DNA from: Deltaproteobacteria bacterium
GTDB lineage: Bacteria > Desulfobacterota > GWC2-55-46
Reading direction: 5' to 3'
Length of the DNA stretch: 64,000 nt
Assembly (NCBI GenBank): GCA_015075075.1
Contig: JABTVA010000004.1
Location: forward strand, 124,001-188,000
This document shows, in pieces, positions 25,457-35,819 of the stretch. The position numbers and the translations under genes are program-made. Position 1 is the stretch's first letter. Each line of letters starts with the position of its first letter. A model generated the notes under the pieces. It did no database searches and was not told the origin of the DNA. It saw nothing but the letters and a program-made list of their open reading frames with translations.

Positions 25457-26844
25457 TACGGAGCGCCGTCATGAAAGGGGACTGCATCGACGCAGCCAGG
25501 ACGTACCTTGACGGGAAGAGCGCGGTAGTGGTCGGGCTCGGCAGGACCGGCATTTCGGTTTCCAGGTTCCTCCGCGGCTCAGGCGCCAGGGTCGTTGCGA
25601 CCGACTCGAAAGACGCCGGGAAGATAGAGGGGGCCGATAGCCTCCTTTCAATGGGCGTCGAGGTAAGGGCAGGCGGCCACGACGGGGTGGGCCTTGACGG
25701 GGTGGACCTCGTGGTCGTAAGCCCGGGGGTGCCTTCGGACCTGCCGCTCCTTGAGCGGGCAAGGGAGAACGGGGCAGAGGTCATAAGCGAGATAGAGCTC
25801 GCGTGGAGGTTCATGGACGCTCCTGTCTTAGCGATAGCCGGGACCAACGGGAAGACGACCGCCACCGCCCTCCTCGGGGAGGTGATGAAAAAGGCGGGTT
25901 TTTCCGCGTTCGTCGGCGGCAACATCGGCACCCCTGCGATAGAGTACGTCGAGAAGAACGGGGGCGCGGACTTTGTGGTCCTCGAGGTCTCAAGTTTCCA
26001 GCTCGAGACGACAAGGCATTTCAGGCCCCGCGTGGGGGCGCTATTGAATATTACCGACGACCACCTCGACAGGTACAGGGACTTCGGCCATTACGCGGAG
26101 ACCAAGATGAGGCTATTCGAGAACCAGGCCGCGGGAGACTTCGCGGTCTATAACGCTAACGACCCGGCAATAACCCAAAGGGCGCGCCTCCTCGGGCACG
26201 GAAGGGCCGTGCCGTTCACCATAGAGGGCAGGGTGGACAAAGGGCTTTTTCTCGACGGCGGGTCTATTGTCTTCCGGCACGACGGCGGAACGGAGGAGTA
26301 CCCGGTAAGCGGCGTTAAGCTCAAGGGACTCCACAATATCGAGAACGTCATGGCGGTCATAGCCTCCGCGCGCCTTTCCGGCGCTGAAAGGGATGCGGTG
26401 CTGGAAGCGCTCTCGTCCTTTGCAGGCCTCCACCACAGGATGGAGGTCGTGAGGGAAACGGGCGGGGTAACTTACGTAGACGACTCCAAGGGCACCAATG
26501 TCGGCGCGCTCATGATGGCGCTCAAGGGGCTGAAGGGGCCGGTGGTGCTCATAGCCGGCGGCGTGGACAAGGGCGGCGACTACGGCGTGCTCGCGGGCCT
26601 CGTGAAGGAAAAGGTGAAGCTCATGGTCCTCATCGGGGAGGCCAGGCCCAAGATAGAAAAGGCGCTGGGGGGGTGCTGCAGGACGGTCCTCGCGGAGTCG
26701 TTCGAGGAGGCTGTTAGGACCGCGCATAAAAACGCTCTTCCAGGGGACACGGTCCTCCTTTCCCCGGCCTGCTCGAGCTTCGACATGTTCAGGGACTACA
26801 AGGAAAGGGGCGAGAGGTTCAGGTCTCTCGTGGAGGCGCTCTGA
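25453..26844 (+). CDS. murD: UDP-MurNAc-L-Ala:D-Glu ligase MurD
   Basis: A 463-residue Mur ligase. [15 protein letters not shown] near residue 18 is the N-terminal UMAG site, [20 protein letters not shown] near residue 130 is the P-loop, and LEVSSFQLE is near residue 177. [11 protein letters not shown] is near residue 200, [12 protein letters not shown] is near residue 340, and [12 protein letters not shown] is near residue 435. It adds D-glutamate to UDP-MurNAc-L-Ala. I placed the start at ATG 25453, which overlaps the mraY stop; the frame is open further upstream inside mraY. FtsW follows without a gap. Confidence 0.95.
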   Translation: MIRSAVMKGDCIDAARTYLDGKSAVVVGLGRTGISVSRFLRGSGARVVATDSKDAGKIEGADSLLSMGVEVRAGGHDGVGLDGVDLVVVSPGVPSDLPLLERARENGAEVISEIELAWRFMDAPVLAIAGTNGKTTATALLGEVMKKAGFSAFVGGNIGTPAIEYVEKNGGADFVVLEVSSFQLETTRHFRPRVGALLNITDDHLDRYRDFGHYAETKMRLFENQAAGDFAVYNANDPAITQRARLLGHGRAVPFTIEGRVDKGLFLDGGSIVFRHDGGTEEYPVSGVKLKGLHNIENVMAVIASARLSGAERDAVLEALSSFAGLHHRMEVVRETGGVTYVDDSKGTNVGALMMALKGLKGPVVLIAGGVDKGGDYGVLAGLVKEKVKLMVLIGEARPKIEKALGGCCRTVLAESFEEAVRTAHKNALPGDTVLLSPACSSFDMFRDYKERGERFRSLVEAL

Positions 26845-27938
26845 TAAAGATAAAGGACATAGACAGGGTCCTCATAATCTCGACCCTTCTCCTCGTGGTG
26901 CTCGGGGTGGTGATGGTCTATTCCACGAGCTACGTGGTGGCGATGAAGAGGTTCGGCGACGAGTACTTCTTCGTGAAAAAACATTTAACCTATGCCCTGG
27001 CCGGGTCGTCATGATGATAGCCGCCTCCAGGGTGCCCTACGTCGTCTACAAAGATGGCCTACCCCATACTCATACTGGCAGCCCTCTTCCTCATATTCAT
27101 CTACATACCGGGCATAGGCTTCTCCGCCGGAGGCGCCCGGAGGTGGATACGGCTCGGCCCCGTCGCTTTCCAGCCCTCGGAGCCGGCGAAGCTCGCGGTG
27201 ATATTCTTCCTCGCGTACTCGCTTGCCGCCAAGAAGGACCTCATAAAGACCTTTTCCCCGGGGTTTCTCCCGAACGTGCTCATACCCGGGGTGATAATAG
27301 GCCTTATCATGTTCGAGACCGACCTCGGCACCTCGCTCGCGCTCGCTTCGATAGTATTTCTCATGATATTCGCCGCGGGCGTAAGGCTCCGGTATTTGCT
27401 CGGCTCTCTCGCGCTCCTGGGGGCCGCCATCTGGGTCGTGGTGCACAATTTCAAGTACATGATGGACAGGATAATGATATTCGTCGACCCCTGGAAAGAC
27501 CCGGAGGGCAAGGGGTTCCAGATGGTACAGTCGTTCCTCGCTTTCGGCTCCGGCGGACTGTACGGGGTGGGCCTCGGCGAAGGCAGGCAGAAGCTTTTTT
27601 TCCTCCCCGAGGCGCATACGGATTTCATCCTCTCGGTCATAGGCGAGGAGCTGGGACTCATAGGTGTTGCCGGTGTAGCGGCCTTCTTTCTCGTGATACT
27701 CGTCTGCGGGATAAAGGTGGCGCTCAAGGCAAAGGACCTCCACGGGCAGTACCTGGCCCTTGGCCTCACCTTCATGATCGTCTTTCAGGCCGCCATGAAC
27801 ATGGGGGTCGTGACGGGGCTACTGCCCCCGAAGGGGCTGCCGCTGCCGTTCATAAGCTATGGCGGGACGTCGCTCATGGTGAACCTCATAGCAATCGGGA
27901 TATTGCTCAACATCTACATCAGGGAAAACGAGGCCTGA
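26841..27938 (+). CDS. ftsW: Lipid II polymerase FtsW, two small indels
   Basis: A SEDS-family membrane protein. The N-terminal piece (KDIDRVLIISTLLLVVLGVVM) ends in a false stop at about 27012, a middle piece (MMIAASRVPYVVYK) is in another frame, and the bulk from 27054 reads PILILAALFLIF to the end. Restoring one G near 27003 and two bases near 27050 joins them. Conserved parts are PGIGFSAGGARRWIRLG, FQPSEPAKLAVI, FETDLGTSLA, QSFLAFGSGGLYGVGLG, EELGLIG, and PFISYGGTS. FtsW polymerises septal glycan with FtsI. The start is unclear: CTG 26841, overlapping the murD stop, or nearby. Confidence 0.9.
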
Positions 27939-27945
27939 GGGGGGA

Positions 27946-29025
27946 ATGGCGCTCCGTGAAGAAAAGGCGAAAAAGGGCTTAAGGCTTGTCTTCGCGGGCG
28001 GCGGGACAGGCGGCCACCTCTTCCCGGCGATCGCGCTTGCCGAGGAGTTCAGGCGGAGGGATCCGGGCATCGACATAACCTTCATGGGCGGCAGGGGCGG
28101 CCTCGAGGAGAAGGTCGTCCCGAAATACGGCTACCCCCTCAAGGTCTTCAGGGTCGAGGGGCTGAAGAGGAAGAAGGGCCTCGGGCGGATAAGGGCGGTC
28201 TTGAAGGCCGCGAGCTCCACGATGGAGGCGCTCCGGCACTTCCGCTCGACGAGGCCGGACGGGGTCATAGGTAGCGGAAGCTACTCGTCCGCGCCGGTCG
28301 TGACCGCGGCGAGGCTCCTGGGCATAAAGACGGCCATACTGGAGCAGAACGCCCTCCCGGGGCTCACGAACAGGGTCCTCGGCAGGTTCGTAGACAGGGT
28401 CTACATCTCTTTCGAGGAATCGAGGAGGTACTTCCCCGGCGGGCGCACGATATTGAGCGGCAACCCCGTACGGAGGGAGATCGCGAGGAAGCTCGAGGAC
28501 AGGAGGGTGGCGGACAAGTTCTCCATACTCGTCTTCGGCGGGAGCCAGGGCGCCACGGCCGTCAACGCGGCCTTCCTGGACGCCATAGAGTTCCTCACCG
28601 ACATCTGGAGCGGCCTCCGGATAGCGCACCAGACCGGCAAGGAGGGCTACGACGCGGTGGTCGCCGCGTACAGGAGGAAGAACCTCAAGGCCGAGGTCTC
28701 GGTATTCATAGAGGACATGGGGGCCGCGTACAGCTCCGCCGACCTCGTGGTATGCAGGGCCGGCGCGACGTCGCTCGCGGAGATAACTGCGTCAGCTCGC
28801 GGCAATACTGACACTGCATCCGTCTCGCGTCGGACGACCACCAGACCGTCAACGCGGCGCCTTGAGAAGGCCGGGGCAGCGGATGATAAGGCAGGACGTT
28901 TACTGGAGCGACGCTGGCGGAGGCCAAAGAGGCTTCACCACGACCGCCAGGCCCCAGGCTCATGCGGGAGAGGTCGAAAGCTGGGGAGGCCCAGGGCCTC
29001 GCAGGAGATAGCGGAACCTTCTTGA
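27946..29025 (+). CDS. murG: UDP-GlcNAc:lipid I transferase MurG, frameshifted C-terminus
   Basis: The first 280 residues are a standard MurG: LVFAGGGTGGHLFPAIALAEE near the start, GSGSYSSAPVVTAARLLG near residue 105, HEQN-equivalent LEQNALPGLTNR near 125, FGGSQGATAVN near 200, and SADLVVCRAGATSLAEI near 265. After about 28785 the frame is lost, but the expected sequence can be read in other frames (SDDHQTVNAA, then LEKAGAAD, then RRLHHDRQA). Several indels therefore lie in 28790-29030. MurG adds GlcNAc to lipid I at the inner membrane. The GGGGGAATGG start is good. Confidence 0.9.
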   Translation: MALREEKAKKGLRLVFAGGGTGGHLFPAIALAEEFRRRDPGIDITFMGGRGGLEEKVVPKYGYPLKVFRVEGLKRKKGLGRIRAVLKAASSTMEALRHFRSTRPDGVIGSGSYSSAPVVTAARLLGIKTAILEQNALPGLTNRVLGRFVDRVYISFEESRRYFPGGRTILSGNPVRREIARKLEDRRVADKFSILVFGGSQGATAVNAAFLDAIEFLTDIWSGLRIAHQTGKEGYDAVVAAYRRKNLKAEVSVFIEDMGAAYSSADLVVCRAGATSLAEITASARGNTDTASVSRRTTTRPSTRRLEKAGAADDKAGRLLERRWRRPKRLHHDRQAPGSCGRGRKLGRPRASQEIAEPS

Positions 29026-29064
29026 GGTTATTAGGGCGGCTTAGGCCGCGAAAGAGGTGAAGCG

Positions 29065-30432
29065 GTGTACAGGGGCAGGATACGAAGACAAGATTTCACC
29101 AGGGGTCGGCGGCAGCGGCATGAACGGCATAGCCGAGGTCCCTCGTCAACATGGGCCAATGTGACCGGCTCGGACCTCGCCGAGAGCGAGACCACCAGAG
29201 GCCTCAAGGGCCTGGGTGGCCATATTCATCGGCCACAGGGCGGAAAACGTCCTCGGTCTGACTGCGTGGTCTATCCTCAGCCGTGAAAAGGGAACCCGGA
29301 ATTCAGGAGGCCGAATCCCGCCAGATACCCATAATCCCCAGGGCCGAGATGCTCGCCGAGCTCATGCGCATGAAATACGGCATAGCCATAGCGGGGAACG
29401 CACGGGAAGACCACGACGACCTCGATGGTCTCGATGATACTCGCGGCAGCGCACATGGACCCGACCATCGTCACCGGCGGGAAGCTCAATAGCCTCGGCG
29501 CGAACGCGAAGCTCGGGGGCGGGGACTTCCTCGTCGCCGAGGCCGACGAGAGCGACGGGAGCTTCCTTAAGCTATCGCCCACCATAGCCGTGGTCACGAA
29601 TATCGACAGGGAGCACATGGACCACTACCGGGACATGGAGGAGGTCAAGGGCGCGTTCCTCGACTTCATGAACAAGGTCCCGTTCTACGGGTGCGCGGTA
29701 ATATGCCTGGACCACCCTGTCATACAGGGCCTAATACCTAAGATAACGAGGAGGTTCAGGTCCTACGGGCTCACGGCCCAGGCCGACTTCCATGCGAAGA
29801 AAATAGCGCCGGACGGCATGAGGACCTCTTTCGAGGTCTGGAACGGCGCGCGCCTGGGAGAGATTACCTCAACATGCCCGGCGAGCACAACGTATATAAC
29901 TCGCTTGCCGCGGTCGCCGGGCAAGGAGCTGGAGATACCTTTCGACGGGATAAGTACCGCCCGAAGGCTTTACCGAGTTGAAGCGTTTCCATCTGAGGGA
30001 GAGGCCGCCGGCATAACCGTGGTCGACGACTACGGGCACCACCCCGAGGAGATAAAGGCAGTGCTCAGGGCCGCTCGGATGGGCTGGACAAGGAGGGTCG
30101 TTGCCGTTTTCCAGCCGCACAGGTTCACGAGGACCAGGGACCTCTTTAACGAATTTCTCTCCTCTTTCAACGACGCTGAGAAGCTCATCATTACCGAGGT
30201 CTATCCCGCGGGCGAGGAAAGGATAGAGGGCGCATCGGGCGAGGCGCTCTACAAGGGCATAAAGGCCTACGGCCACAAGGACGTTTCGTACGTCCCCGAT
30301 CTTGCCAGGCTCCCGGAGCACCTCTCCGGCGTGGTCGAGACCGGGGACATGGTCATAACTCTCGGGGCCGGGGACGTCTGGAAGGCAGGGGTGGCATTCG
30401 TAAATACGCTTAAGAGCAGGGCGGGCGCGTAG
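29065..30432 (+). CDS. murC: UDP-MurNAc:L-Ala ligase MurC, many indels in 5' third
   Basis: Pieces in three frames make one Mur[12 protein letters not shown] lies near 29110-29145, [12 protein letters not shown] near 29162-29195, and [11 protein letters not shown] near 29226. The P-loop [13 protein letters not shown] near 29395-29435 is broken by one extra A. An intact stretch from 29440 reads [19 protein letters not shown] through the C-terminus, including [16 protein letters not shown] and [14 protein letters not shown] second local shift lies at about 29865-29965, where [16 protein letters not shown] reads in another frame. MurC starts the peptide stem. The GTG start follows AAAGAGGTGAAGC. 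Confidence 0.9.
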
Positions 30433-30434
30433 CC

Positions 30435-31373
30435 GTGCAGGCCGGAAGGGGCAGGGAAGACAGGAACTCCATGCAGTATTCGTTATTTTTCATACAGCGC
30501 TTCAAGGGCAAGGTGCTCTTCAACGTGCCCATGAGCGAGCACACCTCGTTCAGGATAGGCGGCCCGGCGGACGTCATGGCATTCCCGCAGGACGACGGAG
30601 ACCTCAAGGACTTAGTTGCCTTTGCAGAGTCCAAGGGCTTCCAGTTCCACGTCCTCGGCGCGGGCACGAACCTACTTGTGAGAGACGGCGGCGTCAGGGG
30701 CATAGTAGTCAACATGTGCGAGGGTTTCAAGGACACAAGCTGGCTCGATGAAGGCAAGGCCGTTGTCGGCGCGGGGGTGAGGCTTCCGGAGCTCGTCAAT
30801 CAGGCCAGGGACAGGGGCCTTTCCGGGCTCGAGTTCGCGGTCAATATCCCGGGGACGGTCGGCGGCGCGGTCATGATGAACGCGGGCGCGTACGGCGGCG
30901 AGATGGCGGACGTGGTGGAAGGTATAGAGGTGATAGGCCGGAAGGGGCAGAAGGGCTTCATACCGAAAAGCGAGCTCAACTTCTCATACAGGAAGGCCGT
31001 GCTCCCGAAGGGCGCGATAGTAACGCGGGCCCATATGCGTTTCCGGAAGGGCGACCCCGAGGGGATAAGGGGGAGGATGGCGGAGTTCAGGGAGAGGAGA
31101 AAGGCATCGAGCGCGATACCTTACCCCAACGCGGGCTCCATATTCAAGAACCCCGAGGGCAGGATAGCCGGGAAGCTCATAGAGGAGGCGGGCTTGAAGG
31201 GCGAGCGCTCGGGCGGGGCGATGGTCTCCGAGGCGCACGCCAACTATATAGTCAACGCAGGCGGGGCAAAGGCAAAGGACGTTCTCGCGCTCATGGCCCT
31301 CGTAAGGGACAAGGTATTCAGCTCATTGGGCATCGTGCTCGAGCCTGAGATAAAGGTGATAGGGGAGGATTAG
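30435..31373 (+). CDS. murB: UDP-N-acetylenolpyruvoylglucosamine reductase MurB
   Basis: A 312-residue FAD enzyme. HTSFRIGGPADVMAFP near residue 36, LGAGTNLLVRDGGVRGIVV near residue 75 (FAD site), NIPGTVGGAVMMNAGAYGGE near residue 138, PNAGSIFKNP with the catalytic Ser near residue 235, and a final Glu in EPEIKVIG. It lacks the long extra loop of the E. coli form. It reduces the enolpyruvyl group to make UDP-MurNAc. Start is GTG 30435, two bases after the murC stop, or ATG 30471. Confidence 0.95.
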   Translation: MQAGRGREDRNSMQYSLFFIQRFKGKVLFNVPMSEHTSFRIGGPADVMAFPQDDGDLKDLVAFAESKGFQFHVLGAGTNLLVRDGGVRGIVVNMCEGFKDTSWLDEGKAVVGAGVRLPELVNQARDRGLSGLEFAVNIPGTVGGAVMMNAGAYGGEMADVVEGIEVIGRKGQKGFIPKSELNFSYRKAVLPKGAIVTRAHMRFRKGDPEGIRGRMAEFRERRKASSAIPYPNAGSIFKNPEGRIAGKLIEEAGLKGERSGGAMVSEAHANYIVNAGGAKAKDVLALMALVRDKVFSSLGIVLEPEIKVIGED

Positions 31374-31376
31374 GCC

Positions 31377-32291
31377 TTGAAGCCCGGCATACTCAAAAAG
31401 AAGAAGATAGGCGTCCTCATGGGCGGGACCTCCGAGGAGAGGGAGATTTCCCTTAAGACCGGCAGGGCCGTCCTGGGCGCTCTTCTTGAAAAGGGCTACA
31501 GGGCCGTTGCCATCGACGCTGGGAAAGACCTGCCTGCAAGGCTCAGGGCCGGGAAGATAGAGGTGGCCTTTATCGCGCTCCACGGTAGATTTGGCGAGGA
31601 CGGATGCGTGCAGGGCCTCCTCGAGGTCATGGGCATACCGTACACGGGCTCCGGCGTAAGGGCCTCTGCAATGGCCATGGACAAGGCGGTCGCCAAGAAG
31701 GTGATGGAGAGCCATGATGTTTCGACCCCGAGGTCTTTTGTCCATGACGGCAAGAGCGCCGTCACGCTCAGGCCCCCGCTCGTCGTAAAGCCCGCGTGCC
31801 AGGGCTCGGCAATAGGCGTAAGCATCGTGAAGGGAAGGTCCGGGCTCAAAAGGGCGCTTGAGCTCGCGGCGGGCTTCGGCGGCGGCGTGCTGGTCGAGAA
31901 GTATATAGAGGGAAGGGAAATCACGATAGGCATACTGGACGGCGCGGTCCTGCCGACAATCGAGATAAGGCCCAGGAAGGGCTTTTATGATTACAAGGCC
32001 AAGTACACTAAAGGCATGACCGACTTCCTGGTCCCCGCGCCGATTCCGAAGGCAATCGATAGAAGGGCGGCCAGAGAAGCCCTTGCCGCTTACCGGGCGC
32101 TCGGGTGCTCGGGCGCGGCCAGGGTGGACGTGATGCTCGGCAAAAACGGGACCCCTTACGTGCTGGAGGTCAACACGGTCCCGGGCATGACTGAGCTGAG
32201 CCTCCTTCCGAGGGCCGCAGAGGCGGCAGGCATGGACTATCCCGCGCTTGTGGAAGAGATACTGAAGGGAGCCGGGCTTAATAAGTTCTGA
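31377..32291 (+). CDS. ddl: D-alanine--D-alanine ligase
   Basis: A 304-residue ATP-grasp enzyme. KIGVLMGGTSEEREISLKTG is at the start, FIALHGRFGEDGCVQG near residue 63, PPLVVKPACQGSAIGVS near residue 136, VEKYIEGREITIGIL near 174, and VLEVNTVPGMTELSL near 260. It makes the dipeptide used by MurF. Start is TTG 31377, nine bases after GGGGAGG. Two further Ddl-like genes near 61 kb are more divergent, so this one is the housekeeping copy. The stop shares one base with the ftsQ start. Confidence 0.96.
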   Translation: MKPGILKKKKIGVLMGGTSEEREISLKTGRAVLGALLEKGYRAVAIDAGKDLPARLRAGKIEVAFIALHGRFGEDGCVQGLLEVMGIPYTGSGVRASAMAMDKAVAKKVMESHDVSTPRSFVHDGKSAVTLRPPLVVKPACQGSAIGVSIVKGRSGLKRALELAAGFGGGVLVEKYIEGREITIGILDGAVLPTIEIRPRKGFYDYKAKYTKGMTDFLVPAPIPKAIDRRAAREALAAYRALGCSGAARVDVMLGKNGTPYVLEVNTVPGMTELSLLPRAAEAAGMDYPALVEEILKGAGLNKF

Positions 32292-33130
32292 TGAAGAGGA
32301 TAATGAAAAAGAGGAACAGGAGGCTTAAGGAGCCCTTCAGGCTCCGGGCCGCCCGCGCGGCAAGGGGCGCGGCCAGGGTCCTTGCCTTCGCGCTACCCCT
32401 GCCTCTCCTCGCCTTCGGCTCATGGTGGGCGTACGGGAAGCTCACGACCGCCGGCTATTTGAGCATAACAGGCATAAGCGTTATCGGGGCGGAGAGGGTG
32501 GCCGAGGAGGAGGTAATAGGGCTTTCGGGACTCAAGGAGGGGCAGAACCTCTTCTCGTTCTCCAAAGACCAGGTCATATCGAGCCTCAAGGCCAACGCGT
32601 GGATAGAGTCCGCGAGCATCGACAGGAAGCTCCCGGACAGGGTCGTCATAGAAATAACCGAGAGGCGTCCCGCGGTATTCGTAAAGACGGACGCGTTATA
32701 TCTTATGGACGCGCGCGGGATAATATTCAAGAGGTACTCGGCGGAGGACGAGGGGCTTGACCTCCCGGTCGTCACCGGCTTCCTTCCCGGGAGGCTCGGG
32801 GAGAGGGAAGAGGAGATGGAAGGCAGGCTCCTTGAGCTCATATCCCTGTTGAATAACCGGAGCGGCTTCAATATAACAGGCGTATCGGAGATAAGCGTCG
32901 ACCCGGCGCACGGGCTTTCCATATACACGCTCGACGAGGGGGTGAGGCTCGACATCGGCCTGGACGGGTTCGAGGAGAAGCTCGTCTCCTTTGAGAGGAT
33001 ACTCGGGACGAGGGACGGGGTGCTCCGGGGCATAGAGGCTTTCGACCTCAAAAACCACCGCGAGGTGGTGGTGAGGTTTGCAACCGACGTCGTAAAGAGA
33101 GGCGGTGAGGCGAATGGCAAAGAGGGATAA
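32291..33130 (+). CDS. ftsQ: Cell division protein FtsQ
   Basis: A 279-residue protein. It has a basic cytoplasmic tail (residues 1-30), one TM helix (about 33-52, LAFALPLPLLAFGSWWAYG), a POTRA domain (ISVIGAERVAEEEVIGLSGL), and an FtsQ beta domain with SIDRKLPDRVVIEITERRPAV near residue 115. FtsQ recruits FtsL/FtsB and regulates FtsWI from the periplasm. The order ddl-ftsQ-ftsA-ftsZ is standard. It overlaps the start of ftsA. Confidence 0.92.
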   Translation: MKRIMKKRNRRLKEPFRLRAARAARGAARVLAFALPLPLLAFGSWWAYGKLTTAGYLSITGISVIGAERVAEEEVIGLSGLKEGQNLFSFSKDQVISSLKANAWIESASIDRKLPDRVVIEITERRPAVFVKTDALYLMDARGIIFKRYSAEDEGLDLPVVTGFLPGRLGEREEEMEGRLLELISLLNNRSGFNITGVSEISVDPAHGLSIYTLDEGVRLDIGLDGFEEKLVSFERILGTRDGVLRGIEAFDLKNHREVVVRFATDVVKRGGEANGKEG

Positions 33131-34343
33131 CATAATCGTCGGGCTCGACATAGGCACGACCAAGATATGCGCCATAGTCGGCGAGAAGACCCGGGAGGGG
33201 GTCGAGGTAATCGGGATAGGCACCCACCCCTCCAAGGGGCTCCGTAAGGGCGTGGTCGTGAATATCGAGAGCACGGTCGAGTCCATCCGTAAGGCCGTCG
33301 AAGAGGCAGAGCTAATGGCCGGGTGCGAGATAAACAGGGTCTACTGCGGCATAGCGGGCGGCCACATACGCGCCTTCAACAGCCACGGCGTCATCGCCAT
33401 AAAGAACAGGGAGATAAACCAGGCGGACATAGACCGCGTGATAGAGGCGGCCCAGGCGGTCGTCATACCCCCGGACAGGGAGGTGATACACGTCATCCCA
33501 CAGGAATACATAGTGGACGACCAGGAGGGCATACAGGAGCCGCTGGGCATGATAGGGATAAGGCTCGAGGTCAAGGTGCACATAGTGACCGCCGCCGTAA
33601 CCTCGGCGCAGAACATCGTGAAATGCGCGAACAAGGCCGGGCTCGACGTCGCGGACATCGCCCTCCAGCAGATAGCCTCGAGCGAGGCGGTATTGAACCC
33701 CGACGAGAGGGAGATAGGGGTGGTGCTGGTCGATATAGGCGGCGGCACCACCGACATTGCCCTTTACCACGGCGGGACAATAAAGTATACTACGGTAATT
33801 TCACTCGGCGGGAACCAGGTCACGGGCGACATCTCGGTGGGTTTGCGGACTACCGCGAACGAGGCTGAGAAATTGAAGCGCGAGCACGGGTGCGCCATGA
33901 CCGCCATGGTATCGAGGGACGACGTCATGGAGGTCCAGAGCGTCGGCGGGAACACCTCGAAGACCGTCTCGCGGTACATGCTCTGCGAGATAATAGAGCC
34001 GAGGATAGAGGAGATATTCCAGCTCGTGAAGCGCGAGATAATGAAGTCCGGCTACGAGAACCTGGTCTCCTCTGGCGTTGTCCTCACGGGCGGCACCGCC
34101 GCGATGGAGGGCATAACCGAGCTCGCGGAGCAGGTCTTCAACCTGCCGGTCAGGAGGGGGCTCCCCATAGGAATAACCGGGCTCGTGGACGTGGTGAAGG
34201 GGCCCATGTACTCGACCGGAGTGGGCCTCGTCCTCTACGGCGGAAAGCACCTTAACGGCACGCAGTTCATGAGGGGCTCGGACAGCACCCTCTTCAACAA
34301 GCTCTCGTCCAGGATGAAAGGCTGGATGAAGGAGTTTTTTTGA
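33114..34343 (+). CDS. ftsA: Cell division actin-like protein FtsA
   Basis: A 409-residue actin-fold ATPase. IIVGLDIGTTKICAIVGE is phosphate loop 1, INRVYCGIAGGHIRAFNSHG begins the 1C (SHS2) domain, VVLVDIGGGTTDIALYHGG near residue 205 is phosphate loop 2, and VLTGGTAAMEGITELAEQ near residue 320 binds the nucleotide base. The C-terminal amphipathic helix LSSRMKGWMKEFF is the membrane tether. FtsA anchors FtsZ to the membrane. I prefer ATG 33114 with GGTGAGG before it; GTG 33105 is possible. Confidence 0.96.
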   Translation: MAKRDNIIVGLDIGTTKICAIVGEKTREGVEVIGIGTHPSKGLRKGVVVNIESTVESIRKAVEEAELMAGCEINRVYCGIAGGHIRAFNSHGVIAIKNREINQADIDRVIEAAQAVVIPPDREVIHVIPQEYIVDDQEGIQEPLGMIGIRLEVKVHIVTAAVTSAQNIVKCANKAGLDVADIALQQIASSEAVLNPDEREIGVVLVDIGGGTTDIALYHGGTIKYTTVISLGGNQVTGDISVGLRTTANEAEKLKREHGCAMTAMVSRDDVMEVQSVGGNTSKTVSRYMLCEIIEPRIEEIFQLVKREIMKSGYENLVSSGVVLTGGTAAMEGITELAEQVFNLPVRRGLPIGITGLVDVVKGPMYSTGVGLVLYGGKHLNGTQFMRGSDSTLFNKLSSRMKGWMKEFF

Positions 34344-34400
34344 GCGCGGATAAACGGATTTGAAAAATACTCTCGGCGGCGGATATCAAGGAGGTGGTCG

Positions 34401-35564
34401 ATGGTGATTGAAATGGACGAGAACTTTAATTGCGGCGCGAAACTCAAGGTCATCGGGGTCGGGGGCTGCGGCGGGAACGCCGTGAACACCATGATAGAGA
34501 GCGGGCTTGACGGGGTCGAGTTCATGACGGCCAATACCGACAGCCAGGCCCTCGAAAAATCGCTGGCGAGCATAAGGGTCCAGCTCGGCGGTAGCCTCAC
34601 CAAGGGCCTCGGCGCGGGCGCAAACCCCGAGGTCGGAAGGAACGCGGCGATCGAGAGCAAGGACCAGCTCGTCGAGGCCGTGCGGGGCGCGGACATGGTA
34701 TTCGTGACCGCCGGGATGGGCGGCGGCACGGGCACAGGCGCCGGCCCGATAGTCGCCGAGGCCGCGAGAGAGGCCGGCGCGCTCGTCGTGGCCGTCGTAA
34801 CCAAGCCCTTCGCCTTCGAGGGCCAGAAGAAGATGAGGCAGGCAGAGGAAGGCCTGAAGAGGCTCCGCGAAGTCGTCGACACCGTGATCACCATCCCTAA
34901 CCAGAGGCTCCTTTCCGTCTCCAACAAGAACACCTCCCTCAAGGACGCCTTCAGGAGGGCCGACGAGGTGCTCCTGCAGGCCGTAAGGGGCATATCCGAC
35001 GTCATCACCATCCCCGGGCTCGTGAACGTGGACTTCGCGGACGTGCGCACCATCATGTCCGAGATGGGGCAGGCCCTCATGGGGAGCGGCTCGGCTCGGG
35101 GCGAGAACAGGGCGGCCGAGGCGGCAAGGAAGGCCATATCCTCGCCGCTCCTTGAGGACATCTCCATCAGCGGGGCCAGGGGCATACTCATAAACATCAC
35201 CGGCTCATCAGATATGACCATACACGACGTTGACGAGGCGTCGAGCCTCGTACACGAGGAGGCGCACGATGACGCGAACATCATCTTCGGCGCGGTCATC
35301 GACGAGTCCATGGGCGAGGAAGTAAGGGTAACGGTCATCGCCACCGGCTTCGGAAGGGAAGGCCGCCAAAAAGAGGTGATCGCCCCTGCCATGGTCCTCG
35401 ACGACAACCTCGACGTGCCGACGGTCCTCAGGAAAGGATTTGACAGGGGCGGCTATGAGCTTAAGAGCACGGAAATAAGGAGGCTCGGCAAGCTCGGCGG
35501 CTTCAATGTGGACGACGAAGACCTTTATGATACGCCGACCTTTCTCCGGAAGCAGGCGGACTGA
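34401..35564 (+). CDS. ftsZ: Cell division tubulin-like GTPase FtsZ
   Basis: A 387-residue protein. [18 protein letters not shown] is near the start. The tubulin signature [10 protein letters not shown] begins at G107, and the T7-loop region reads [20 protein letters not shown] near residue 205. The conserved C-terminal peptide [11 protein letters not shown] binds FtsA and other partners. FtsZ forms the division ring. AAGGAGG precedes the ATG. It closes the dcw operon. A short MITE-like remnant begins right at its stop codon. Confidence 0.98.
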   Translation: MVIEMDENFNCGAKLKVIGVGGCGGNAVNTMIESGLDGVEFMTANTDSQALEKSLASIRVQLGGSLTKGLGAGANPEVGRNAAIESKDQLVEAVRGADMVFVTAGMGGGTGTGAGPIVAEAAREAGALVVAVVTKPFAFEGQKKMRQAEEGLKRLREVVDTVITIPNQRLLSVSNKNTSLKDAFRRADEVLLQAVRGISDVITIPGLVNVDFADVRTIMSEMGQALMGSGSARGENRAAEAARKAISSPLLEDISISGARGILINITGSSDMTIHDVDEASSLVHEEAHDDANIIFGAVIDESMGEEVRVTVIATGFGREGRQKEVIAPAMVLDDNLDVPTVLRKGFDRGGYELKSTEIRRLGKLGGFNVDDEDLYDTPTFLRKQAD

Positions 35565-35628
35565 CTCTTAAAATTGATTTTTTTCCCGGACTCTGCGTGG
35601 TTGCGGGAAAGGTTTTTCAGAGGTCGCC
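35565..35628. mobile_element. Short MITE remnant, copy M3, after ftsZ
   Basis: Reads CTCTTAAAATTGATTTTT at the left, CCCGGACTCTGCGTGG in the middle and TTTTTCAGAGGTCGCC at the right. These are the left part and right end of the MITE with the centre deleted. No clear target duplication is seen. The rest of the gap to 35819 shows nothing I can name. Confidence 0.65.
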
Positions 35629-35819
35629 GAAACCAGTCCGCCTCCGGACGGGGCGCTTCCAGGCCCAGCCAGTCATAACGTGGAAAAGGACAAAGGCCGC
35701 TCTGCCCGGTGAGGACGGCCTTTGCCGCGCTCTTGCCCGCTTTTCCGGGGGCGCGCCTGCCCTCCTTCCCGCCTTGTAAACCCGCCACCGCTATGGGATA
35801 ATTTCAAGGATGCGTTCTA

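Noticed and set aside
32422-35407. Large reverse-strand frames over ftsQ, ftsA and ftsZ
   Set aside because: They mirror highly conserved dcw genes and show no domain of their own. High GC content makes such frames common.
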